Source: Chrysopilus asiliformis (Eukaryota; Arthropoda; Insecta; Diptera; Rhagionidae). From it: DNA of 64,000 nt. Each line of letters starts with the position of its first letter. The stretch's first letter is position 1. Location: NCBI GenBank assembly GCA_964034945.1, contig OZ035961.1, forward strand, positions 87,810,124 to 87,874,123. The letters run 5' to 3'. Shown piece after piece: positions 21,901 to 32,694 of the stretch. A model generated the notes under the pieces. The model saw only the letters and a list, made by a program, of their open reading frames with translations. It was not told the DNA's origin and did not search any database. Position numbers and translations under genes: made by a program.

Positions 21901-23479
21901 TATAAATCGTCGCATACATTTATAACAAGGAATCTATCTTCGGTGCATTTATTTCTATTAATTTTGATTTGCAGAAATTTTAAATTGTTTTTTTTTTTAG
22001 TTTTTAGCGTGAATTTAAGTTTTTAAGGGCAATGTTTTAGAGATCAGCAGAGAATTTTTCTGTGGAAACTTTTGAGAAGTGTTAATCATCTTTCGATCCA
22101 AATTCGCTTTATTCTCTATAATTGAATGAAAAAGATAATAAATAAAAATCCTTAAGATATATTGTTACTGTAAAAATTGCGTGTTACATTTCACATTTGT
22201 ATGCTTTTCTTCAGATAATTTAAATAGCCGTTTTTTACTAAAATTTTATATTTATTCTTGACCTCATAAATACAATTCGTGCTACCATAGTACGCTTGAG
22301 CAATCTTACAAATGGCACGAATCATTTTTCGATTTTTTGTTGTTGTTGGCAAGTTGAGGTCACCATCAAAAGAAGCATAACAAAAGTCCACATGAGAAGA
22401 GTTCAGTTTTATCCGTTCGTTTGTTGAATGATTGTGACGGTGACATGGCATTAATCCATCGTCCGACAATCGTCCACAGTCAGGTCAGACTATCGAAATC
22501 ACAGCATAATTGCAGGAAATAATTAATCAAGTTACAAGCTTATAGTAAGTTTTAATATTATGGAAATAAAAGGAAAGTTCTGGCCAGCGATTTTGGTTAC
22601 CTAAAAAAAATGTTGTTGCTCCCAAATCATTGGAGTCCACTGCCTACTTTGCCATTCAATTTACCCACAAAATGAATTGAAAAGTTTTGAATTTGAATTC
22701 GGCCTTTCCACCAGCTTAAGCTTATGGATAGTAATCTAACTCCATATTTCTTTATCTGCGAAACCACATTCAACTTTGTTGCTAAAGTTCGGCTATCATC
22801 TATCTACCTACCTATCTTTATCTATGTATGGGAGAATTCAGGTGAGATTACCCACTTCTGCTGGCCCATGACTTTTTCTAGGTTGATGGAGATTTTGAGA
22901 CAATAGCCTCTGCCCCTGGGCTAACCACCATCATTCACTACCAGACCATTATGTAGTTTTTTTTAGTTCCAACATAAACGCTAAACCTACAAAAGGTAAG
23001 AAAACGCTAACGAGTAAAAAAAACGGTCATGGTCTCGTCGTTTCTCCGGGTCAGTTTTTAAAGTCTTTTTACGCGCTAACGAACGTATCGAAAATGTTGA
23101 GAGATACTTTATTTTAGCTAACAAATTTTTTTTTCTAAAGCTCGATCACACTTGAAAGTCATTTGTTATTGGTACGCAATGCAGAGAATAAAAAAGCAAC
23201 GGTGAAGGTGTCTAACATGAGTTTAAACCAACTCTCATCATTAGGTTCAAAATTTTCTGTTATTATATTGTATTTTTGTTTTCGGTGAAATTCACGCACT
23301 GACACGGAGAAATTTCGGAATATAATTAGTTTCACAAAAAAAAAATTAAAATCATTAAGAGCAGTTAACGGATTCATCAGTAACTTTCAAAAATTTACGT
23401 CGCACAATTAATGGTTTGACTTTTTAAGGCCACCAATACACTTGATATTTACTAGAATTTCCTAATTACTTTCTTATAA
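18961..23479. other. Gene-poor AT-rich stretch, two weak coding candidates
   Basis: I see no conserved gene. A minus-strand frame at 21263-21565 has a composition unlike random AT-rich ORFs near its start (D, G, R and W rich, 21400-21565), and an AG acceptor directly precedes its first codons, so it might be an exon. A 92-codon minus-strand frame lies at 22191-22469. Around 19550-19660 a plus-strand frame has an acidic DSDDDED stretch. None has a recognised domain. A palindromic AATTCGTTTAAAC cluster occurs at about 20816-20860. Confidence 0.3.
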
Positions 23480-23720
23480 GAACTATAATGAAAAATGTCG
23501 ACCTCTTCATTTGGACTAAAAACATTTCGCGAGTCCTCCCAAGTCAATTGGAGTCATATTACAAAAATGTCAGTCTATCAATCTGCCAGTCTGTCATTCT
23601 ATCAGTCTGTCAGGTTATCAGGCTGTCAGTCAGTCTGTCATACTGCCTGTCAATCCATCTACAAAGACGATTTATGGCAAACGATCCGGTTATGAACACA
23701 ATAGTGAGAGTTAGCTGAAA
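23480..23720 (+). repeat. R4-like repeat with a degenerate (CTGT) tract
   Basis: GACCTCTTCATTTGGACT, CAATTGGAGTCATATTA and AAAATGTC followed by a CAGTCTGTCA-rich tract match the segment at 17570-17690 inside the hAT (GACCTCTTAATTTTGCCT, ATTGGAGTCATATTA, CTGTCTGTC). Confidence 0.55.
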
Positions 23721-23939
23721 TGAACTATAAATTACAGTTATGTAGTGTCAAAAAACGGGAAATAAAGCGAAATAAAATCCCAGGAAAATTAACTAATGAT
23801 TTTATGGAAAGTATCTTACCTTGTAAGCACTGTTTCTTACTTTTTCTCGCTTCAACATTTCACAAAATTCAATACGCATACCTGTCATTTCTGGGTTTCT
23901 TTTAGATGAAAAAACCCAAAAATAACTTAAAACTTTTGA

Positions 23940-24030
23940 AAAAGAAATCCGGTATCCTTACAGGACCCTGCTTCGAATTTTGAAATTATAACACCAGATT
24001 CGTAATCGGCGACCCCAAAAACCCCCGGCT
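23940..24030 (+). repeat. Single R3 unit
   Basis: The sequence contains ATCCTTACAGGACCCT and CGGCGACCCCAAAAACCCCC, the two landmark motifs of the R3 unit. It lies 130 bp left of the Harbinger-type element. Confidence 0.6.
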
Positions 24031-24160
24031 GACATTTCTCAGCTTCATGGCAAAAGCCAACGTTTTAAAAATGGAAAACCCGGCCTTTGTGAGCATCTAC
24101 GCCAGGGCCAGGAAAGCTTTGAAAGTTCTCGGGCATCCACTACCACTGACAAGCGATTTA

Positions 24161-24726
24161 TGGTTCAACCACAATTGGGGCGGCAAGCGGCAGCGGCGGG
24201 CGGCATTTTTTTTGCACTTACGTAGCGCAACTAGAGCTGCTACAATACAGCGGCAACGGCAGCGCACTTTTTCCGTCGCCGCCGAGTTTGAAACAAAGTC
24301 AAACTTGCCGCCGCCGCCCAAAATGTTTTCTGAAAACCACCACATTCGGCGCCACATTCTATGACGATTTTTCTTCGTTGTTTAGTGACAACCACCACAT
24401 TCGGCGCCACATTCTATGCAGTTTTTTTGACGTTTTGATTTCCCAAGATGCCGACAACGGAGAAAAAATTAATCGAGTTCGTGAAAGGAAATCCAATGCT
24501 CTACGATTTGGCCCATCCTCAATATAAGGATATAAAATCAAGGAAAATAAATGGAGTGAAGTAGCGGACGATTTAAATAAGTTTTGATGTTTCAATTTTG
24601 TCAGAGGCATGCCGCTATCATGGTGCCGCTGCCGCTATCATTGTAGCTGGTTCGGCGGTATGTGTGGCGGCGCCATGCCGCCCGCCGTCGCCGCTGCCGC
24701 TTGCCGCCTTCATTGTGGTTGACCTA
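24161..24726. mobile_element. PIF/Harbinger-type element, 566 bp, TTA target duplication
   Basis: The inverted ends TGGTTCAACCACAAT and the complement of TAGGTCAACCACAAT are followed by a GC-rich inner repeat (GGCGGCAAGCGGCAGCGGCG) on both sides. TTA flanks both ends (24158-24160 and 24727-24729), the PIF/Harbinger signature. Inside are two direct copies of about 28 bp (CCACCACATTCGGCGCCACA, from about 24338 and 24391) and a broken MADF-domain ORF. The GC-rich composition stands out sharply from the surroundings. Confidence 0.85.
24448..24587 (+). pseudogene. Frameshifted MADF-domain fragment of the Harbinger-type element
   Basis: From the ATG at 24448 the frame reads LIEFVKGNPMLYDLAHPQY and then a charged stretch, which matches the start of MADF domains (L-I-x-x-V-x-x-x-P-x-L-W/Y-D). 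After about 31 codons the homology shifts to another frame, NKWSEVADDLNK, which is the expected W-x-E-I/V-A continuation, and ends in TGA at 24585. A single-base frameshift thus breaks it. MADF/Myb proteins are the DNA-binding partners encoded by many PIF/Harbinger transposons. It is non-functional as it stands. Confidence 0.75.
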
Positions 24727-24729
24727 TTA

Positions 24730-25519
24730 CTTGTTTATATGGCTTACTCTCCGAGCCACTTTGTTGAAAGCTCTTTTTCGTTATGCTTGGTTTTGACACT
24801 GTTAATTGTTTTACTTTACGTTAAAAAAAGTTTTGATAATGAAAAACTTTTATATGAAATTTTCGAATTACAATCGGAAAATAAAAATAATTTCATAAAA
24901 CCAGAAACATTCATTTGATCAATTGATATTTTATGAAACGACTGAAAATGCCTATATAAATTGTATTTTTTTATTGTTTTAATTTCCTGAAATCATAGTA
25001 AACATTGCATTGTGTTATCACACCGAATAAGAAAACAATCATGTTCAAAATTCGTGTCGTCTTTTGAGACAGAACGCTTCATGATTTTCAGCAGTGTTAA
25101 ATTTTTCATGATTTTCAGCAGTATGAAATACACCACTGCTTCAGTCAATGTCCTAATGACAACTGGAGCTAATAAAAATCTCTCGCATAAATGGCCTTAC
25201 TTAGAGCTCAGCAAAGCTCCATGGTATGTAAAATGCACAAGTGGAAGCAGAACGGGTTATATGCAAGGTGAAACAGATTATTTCTTTCATATGCGTATGT
25301 ATGCAGTTTTCGTACAAGCCAGAATGAAACGGGTAGCATGAAGAATCGATGGATAGCAGGGCAATTTGAGCCTCGAAAATGCCCTTGGTGCACATGGCCG
25401 AAGCCCGCTGATCTACGCGATAGATTGTCCATGAAAATTTCAGATTTATAGCTTTAGGGGTTTGGGCTGGGTTTTGATCAGTGAGACAGTCGCGACAAAC
25501 GGTCAAACACCGATGGAAC
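24730..25519. other. Unclassified DNA between two transposons
   Basis: The stretch has moderate GC around 25170-25510 and overlapping short frames on both strands. None has a recognised domain. It is the DNA into which the hAT at 25520 inserted, because its right part continues at 26130. Confidence 0.35.
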
Positions 25520-26121
25520 TAGTGTTGCCATTTTCAGCGACTTGTCTCATTTCTAGCGACTTTCATGCCTTAAAAAGCACGTGTTGAGATTTGAGATTTT
25601 AGTGCTCTTTTGGGGACTTTTCGGAGATTTTCAGCGATTTTCAAAAGTTTCTTAGGAAAAAAAAAACTTTGTTGAAAATTTTACTAATAAATATCATACT
25701 TTTCACAATTTTTACATTTATGTTACGCAAGAACATTTGAAAAAAATGCAAAAAATTAATGAAAATTGAATTAAGACCTAACAACAGTGGATTTAGAAAT
25801 AAGTAAATCTTTGATCTCAGATGTGAGTAAATTTTATGTAGATATTTTTACTTGAAGTCTATTTAGTTATTATTTTTCTAAGAAGAACTTAAGAATTTTT
25901 TATTTTTGTGTTTTTTAAGAAGACAAAGTTGTTTTTTTTATTATTATATTTTATTATTGTTAAAAATAAAGAATAAAAGCGATTTGAAAACAAGATATAT
26001 GTTTAAATATACATTAAAAAAAAGTCTCAAAACTAGCGATTTTTGTCTATAATTTCGGAGACTTTTGAGATTTTTTTTCCTCATTTCAGCGATTTTGGGC
26101 TTGAGGTCTCCGGCAACACTG
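25520..26121. mobile_element. hAT MITE, 602 bp, with 8-bp target duplication
   Basis: The ends read TAGTGTTGCC and its near complement GGCAACACTG, the common hAT terminus. The 8-bp duplication GATGGAAC is exact (25512-25519 and 26122-26129). Multiple TTTCAGCGA or GGAGACTTT motifs lie subterminally on both sides. No transposase remains. Confidence 0.9.
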
Positions 26122-26404
26122 GATGGAACCAACAATTTCCTGTCCCAATTAGGAGGTTTCACTGTAGTAGTCTAGTCGATTTAGTATACCGTTTGTTACG
26201 CATCTCCACAAAAACTAACTACTCCAGTGTATTAGACTTGGCAAAAGATTTTGATTTCGGGCTGTCCGTGAACACCATAAATTTCGAAAGGATTGCGGTA
26301 GAAACTGGAAATTTTAAACAGTTGTTTCTCGTAAATAGCAAGCTTAGCTCTCGAACGGGTAAAATCGGACATTTCCGCCCGATACCCAATAATGGGTTTT
26401 TTTA

Positions 26405-26600
26405 AATAATTTTCTCGAAAACGAAAATATTTTTAAATGCGAAATGTTTAGAATATCATTTTACATAACTGTTCCATACATCAAAATTCAATCGGACCAC
26501 TCTTTCCCCATAAAATATATAAAAAAAACTCTTTCGCCCTCCTCCATACAAATATATTTTCTTTATAAAAATTTTATCTGCCATCATTTCGAGTATTTGA
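26405..26600 (-). repeat. R1-like repeat fragment in reverse
   Basis: On the minus strand it carries a CAAATACTCGAAATG start, GATTTTGATGTATGG, ATGATATTCTAAAC and CGTTTTCGAGAAAA in the R1 order. Only the proximal part is present. Confidence 0.5.
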
Positions 26601-28166
26601 CGATTGCTTCTTTATGTTTCTAAACAGTAAAATAATGCAAAAATTAAGACCAACCGAATACAGATGAATCAGAGTTAGTGTTGCCAGGTTTTCTCATGTT
26701 TTGTAAATTAAACTAAATTTTTTTCATTTATTCGACCTAAAATTCCTGCTTACGACATAAAATATGCAAAATATAAAATAAGTGGAATATCGTAAACCGG
26801 AATTTTAAGCTATAAACGTTTATCAGTTAACAAAAGGTCAAGTGTGTGGAGCCGGCGTTAAACGACATTCAGCGAACGTGTCGAGCTGGCATAAAAAGGC
26901 AAAACTTTTCTTGGACTCAAAGTTCTGGATAACTTTTTTTAGTGAAATAAAACACAAATGTTTATGCAATTAATATTACTATTTATATATGTATATTTCA
27001 AATTTTCAAAAATATTAATAAAAAAAAATAATTACACTAAACAAAATGTCAACTTATGAGTCGATTAGATGTGATAATAATAAAAAAACCAAATACTTCC
27101 TCAATATTTCTTCTATACTTTTTATCTTGGTCTTAATCAAAATGAATATATTAATAATAATATCACCATAAATTCTGTAATAAATCGATTCTGTGAGGGC
27201 TAATCGAAAATTTAATTGGTGCGTTTTTGAAAGCACTTTAATCAGTTTCAAAATTTCTGTTATTACTGTAAGGTTTCTTTCAGAAAGCGATTTTAAAAAG
27301 ATAAAACTATAAAGCAACAAAAACTGCTTCTAAACATAAACTAATTTACTTTTCGACAAACCCACGTTCAAATTCGATTCTCAAAGTTATTATAATGCAT
27401 TTGTGACCATAAAATTTCCGTTCATAATTTTTATTAATCATCGTATGGATGGTTAGATTTTTGTGTATATATATTTTTCTCTTTTTTATGAATTCAATTA
27501 ATTCTACATTTTTTAAAAAGTCTCGTATAAAATTTTCAGCCTATCGACAAAATGCATACAATCTATCAGTCAAAATGTTAAATCTTGTTTCATATGCATT
27601 TCTGATTTTTTTTACAGATGAGCCGGTTTTTTTTCGTTTTCAAGAAATGATCTTAAATATTCAGCAATCTTAAATCAAAGAAAAGTTAGTGAATAAATGA
27701 TTGAAAAAAAACTAAGTTGACAAATAATAATAAAAAAAAAATTAAATATAAACAAAATGGTGAAAACTCATTTAAATTTTTTCATTTATCTCTGAATGTT
27801 ATACCTAACAACTATACATTTTATTTAAGGACTATGTCACACCTTGTAATAATTTCATTTCAATATTTTTTTTGTTTTTTTTTCAATTTTTTCTTAGTTT
27901 ACTGTAACATACATCCTTTATTTTGACCCGCAAATATATGGTCAAATTTATGTATTGTACAAAATTCTTTATTTTACAAAATATATTTACGCTGATTTCC
28001 TTCAACTAGAATCAAAAAAATCAATTAGGCTTTGTTGTTTACATTGCGTTTACACAATTCGTATTTTGGTTTATAAAATTCTGTTAATTAATTTTGATTA
28101 TTTTAATATTAATAATATTTTGACCTAAGATGCGAAGCCAATGAAACAACAAAGTGAATTTTCATT
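26601..28166. other. AT-rich intergenic DNA including the Not1 3' UTR
   Basis: About the last 200 bp (from 28166 down to the poly(A) signal at 27968) should be the Not1 3' untranslated region. The rest is very AT-rich with low-complexity reading frames on both strands and no recognised feature. Confidence 0.45.
27968..27973 (-). terminator. Poly(A) signal AATAAA for Not1
   Basis: On the minus strand AATAAA occurs about 195 nt after the Not1 stop codon. It is a reasonable cleavage signal for this gene; other AATAAA or ATTAAA matches occur further downstream. Confidence 0.5.
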
Positions 28167-31100
28167 TTAGTTGCATTCCTGTAGCTCGCCCTCGACATTT
28201 TGTTGCTGTTGCTGGTGATTTGCCTTGACCATACAAGACCTAGCAACAGATTCGAATAATCTGAAAAGTTTTTAAAAGAACATTATTTCATGCTTCAACA
28301 AAAGAAAATCAAAATAATTTCATACTTTTCAATTTCAGGGGCACAATGAACAAAATCGTGATCCCAGAATTTATATACTGGATTTTTAATTAATTCGATA
28401 AAAGTAATTAAAAGTCCCCATGGATGTGGTCGATTGACAATTAGTCGTTCAAGCAGGACGCGTGTAATTTGCTCCTGAATGGCCTCTGAGTTGGCTTCAA
28501 CGAACAAGTAGAGAACAGCGCAGCTGAAATAGTGTGTATGGCTATTGGGATAGCGTAGCTGATTGGCGATGGCGTTTAGGAATAGATAACGTCCTTCGTT
28601 GTCTAAATCGACAGCCAAATTCTGGAATATGTCCATATGAGCGCTGTGTACAATTGTTGTCATATTCGGAACGGAGTTTTTGCTTCTGTAAAAAAGTTTT
28701 TTTTTTTTCATTATTTTCATTTTTTTTGCTAGCGACATTAAAGTTTATGGGGATAGCATATGACAGGGCTTTGTTACGCTGCACGTTCACACTTTTGGCG
28801 AATGTACGCGATTCATGGCGAATGTACGCGATTCATGGCGAATGTACGCGATTCATGGCGAATGTACGCGATTCATGACGAATGTACGCGATTCATGGCG
28901 AATGTACGCGATTCATGGCGAATGTACGCGATTCATGGCGAACACAAGAGAGTAGCCGCGAATCACCAAAGTTTGGCTACGTTCGGCTAAAGGCCAAACC
29001 AGAATAATTGGCCAATCGCTCTCGCCCTGACAGTCGCTTGTTTAATAGTAAATCGTGCATTAAATTGTCATTAGTACTGATAGTCTGGACGGCCAAGCAA
29101 CGACTGTAGCGTTCGGCGAATGTTGGTAATAACGACATACAATGCGTCGACCAAAATATTTTGAATTGCTCGCCAAACATTGATGCGCGGACATTCGCCA
29201 AGACAACGGACTCGACTTTGTACTAAAGCTTGCCTACGAGCCTTGATTGATCTAAAAATTTAGCAACTCACCTAATGTGTGCAATAGCCTGCGTTCCAAC
29301 GTACAAAACAAGAGCGTTCATCAATGGAATATTGTATTTTGAGCCGGGTTCGTTGGAAATCTGCAGATGACTTCTCAATTCGGAGAGGAACGTGACTGGC
29401 GCTCGCGCCTTTAAATACGAATCCAAATCCTTTTTAAAACTCAATGGTTGAATGTTAAGCACATAATTGTTGTAGATTCTCGGAGCAGTTGCGGTTTCAG
29501 GCAACATATCGACCTTCAAATTCGGTGTGAATGGATCGGGCAGACGCATATTCCGTGGGAATGCCGCCAGAATTATGTTTCGCATTTGAATGCAGTTGGG
29601 CGGTATTACATCGCAGAATCCAAAATGATAGTCACACAGGAATTCGGGGAAGTCGTGTAGCAAAACCAGCAACACACGCAATGTTCCCTTGTAGAGCAGT
29701 TGAACGGGCTTAGCGAGTTCAGCGTTTCGCAAGAATGGTGCGAGATATTTAAACAAATCCATTAGCAGCTGAGAGTATAATGGCCAACCTTTCTGTTGTG
29801 GGATCATGGCGAGAATTCGGCCGAGGAAAACTCGATGGGAAATCAGCTCCAGCCATGAGTAGCAAAAGCCTGGCGCCATTGAAGGATTTAGCATGTGATA
29901 GGTGTGAACGAAAGCAGTCACAATGTTTAACATTAAATTTTCCAACACTGGATCGGGTGCACTGAGCTCCAAGAATAGCATTATGAAAAATCGATGATAG
30001 CCAAGTTGTTGGAATGAGGTTCCATGGATCTCCTGATCTTGTAGCAAAACGCCCAAAACGATGCCAAGCACTTTATTGAGCAAATTGATTTTCGTCGTTG
30101 GATTTCCAACATCACCCGAATGACGTACTAACAGCGCTATTAATCGTACAAACGCATCCATCCATTGAAAGATTTTTGTTTTTGCCACTGCTTGATTATT
30201 GGCATGTTCGGCTAGATTTCTATATACCAAATCCATACAGAATTGTGTCGCTTGACGGAAAAATCTTGTTATTAGATCATCGGTCTTTAAAATTCCATAG
30301 ACATTCATTTTACTAACAAACGATCCGAATGTCTTTACTGAGTCACGGGCAATCAATTGCGAATGATACATTTGTACCCATTCCTTTAGAAGATATTCAG
30401 TTTTCTCCTGTAAGCCAGGCGGATCATCACAATCATTGGTCTGGAAGAAGGAAATTTCATTTATTGAAATTTGATATCGCTTTAACCTATTCAAAATATT
30501 AACCCTTGCATGCATGATTCCAGAGTGTATGTACTGCGATGGGCCAGTAACGGATCGTTCCAGCATGAATGAGTTCGGATCATGGTTAGCTCGCAATAAT
30601 TCTATCAGATGCGCTAACCCTTCTGGGCCACGATGATGAGCTGATAATCTCGCTAATAAATCAATTGTGTTGTAAAATTCATGTTCGGTCACCGTGTTGG
30701 AACGTTCATCGATTAAAAAGTGCTGTACCAATTGCATAGCGAACGTAACGGCCAAATAATTGCTACCGTTTTCCATTACTTGATTCAATAGCACATCGAA
30801 TTGTTGCATATTCACAAAATGTGATGTTATCAACAGCTTAATCGCTTCGAGGTTGTAGCGAACTTCTTCCCGACAATCAAAAATACATTTAGTAATAGCA
30901 CGCTCAGTTGATGTAGCACCGAATGCGTTATGCAATAAATTGATGATACGCAAATGGATATCCCTGTAGAGCTTTATTTGCTCGTTGTGTTCGGGCATGT
31001 TGACCAGGCCTTCGATCAATCCTTCAACGGCACGCCCTAGCAAATTAATTGCGCTCTCATTGTCTCGGTGCCGGCGTACTGCCATCAAAGTGTTGAGCAG

Positions 31101-32663
31101 TGTATGCATTTTTGTGGCTTGCATTTGCAACGCCGAAACATTCAGAGTGTTGTTCAAGAATGTCTCCATTTTTGTTGCAATTTCCGCGTAAATCATTCCA
31201 AGCTCATCGGTTCCAAAAGGCTGAATTGTTTCCTGAAATTCACACGACATCGTTTGGAAATTATTTTTCTGATTGATTTTTAAGCGAAAATCACAAAACT
31301 TACAGGCATTGTTGCTTTCGGAAGGAAAATTGCAGCATCGCGTTCTGTCAACGGTTGGAATCCTGGAATATTTCTAGCGAATTCATCGTAAACAGCGAAT
31401 TGATTGGCAGCCACCCCGCCAACCTTGAGACGGACCTGTTCTGGCATTCGTTCGGCTTGGTAGGTTAAGGCGTCCGAGTCGCAGTAGCGTCTATGAAAAA
31501 TTTATACAGGTTTTCTATGAGTTAAAATGTTAACAAATGATAAGTTCCTAAGGTACAACTAAAAATGACACTCTCTACAAAAACTGAATTAATTTGATTC
31601 CAGAATATCACAGAATCCTGGATTTTGATAATCTGATACCAGATACTCAGCTAAGATCCTTCCTCTCATCGAAACAAATGAACCAGTTTTGTTATGCGAT
31701 TTTCTCGAAAACGGTTCGAAAAGTTTATACATACGAAATATGATTTTACATAACCGTTCCATTTGACGATTGGCAGTGGTAGCTTTTAGATTTTATTATC
31801 AAACTCGTCAATTTGAAAAATTCATAGCAATTAATTTTTTTGTATTTTTTATAAGCCAAATACCACTGCTTCACTTACTCAGCACAGTATCTCCCGAACT
31901 ATTCACCCGATTGCCAGGTAAGACCAATCATTTTGTACATAGATTCGTCTTACCTCATCGGTGCTCACTAAGAAACAGTTTTTCAAAATTCGAAACGGAA
32001 AGTCATGTAAGGATAATCCTTTTTCAAATTTTTTCTCAGAGAAACTGACTAGAATTCGCAAGTTTTTGGTTAAAGCCGAAAGTTTGCATAAAAGCTAAGA
32101 CAAATGTTTGGCGTAGGGGCAAAACAATTGCGGTTCTATTAAAACAAATTTTTTCGTCGTTGAAACATTTGAATATCTACAACACCAAAGCACAAACAAT
32201 ACTTATCAATAATAAAGGAAAATTTTGTTATCATTGAGGAAAAGTCTTTTTTTTATATCTTAAACATAACAAAAGCTATAATTGACAATCTGGCAATTAT
32301 TGAAAACCCGTATGGTGATATTCGTATCAAAATTCGAACAGTTGTACCAAAATTCCACTTTGAAGTCAAACTTTCCAATAAGATTTTTTAAAATTTATTC
32401 CAATCGGATTTTGATGTATGGGAGTTTTATGTAGAATCATATCCTAAATAACTTTTGTTCTTAGACTTTTTTGATAAGATGCACCGTTTTCGAGATATTC
32501 ACAAAAACCGTTTTCGTTCGTATGGGGGGTACCCCCTCTAATGGTCCATTTTTGCCCATTAACGAACTTAGCCTCGCATTTTACGAAAAACGAATCTGCG
32601 CAAAATTTCAAGTCTCTAGCTCAATCCGTGCGCCCGCAATCCGCGCCACAGGCAGACGGACGG

Positions 32664-32694
<31 letters not shown>

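Noticed and set aside
22191..22469. 92-codon minus-strand ORF near 22.3 kb
   Set aside because: Kept only as part of the gene-poor region note; no domain or splice support was seen.
24047..24364. Arginine- and alanine-rich frames on both strands
   Set aside because: They are shadows of the GC-rich inverted repeat of the Harbinger-type element.
28797..28940. Possible CRISPR-like array (regular repeats)
   Set aside because: The repeats are contiguous with no spacers and lie in a spliceosomal intron of a eukaryotic gene.
28534..28990. Plus-strand frames containing repeated FMANVRDS / GECTR peptides
   Set aside because: They are translations of the 20-bp minisatellite and of the antisense of a Not1 exon; there is no independent evidence of coding.
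29268..31250. ATG at 31250 as an independent start for the C-terminal part of Not1
   Set aside because: It lies in intron sequence: the codons before GAAACAATT are the TTTCAG acceptor region, and the upstream exon 31304-31490 continues the family alignment.
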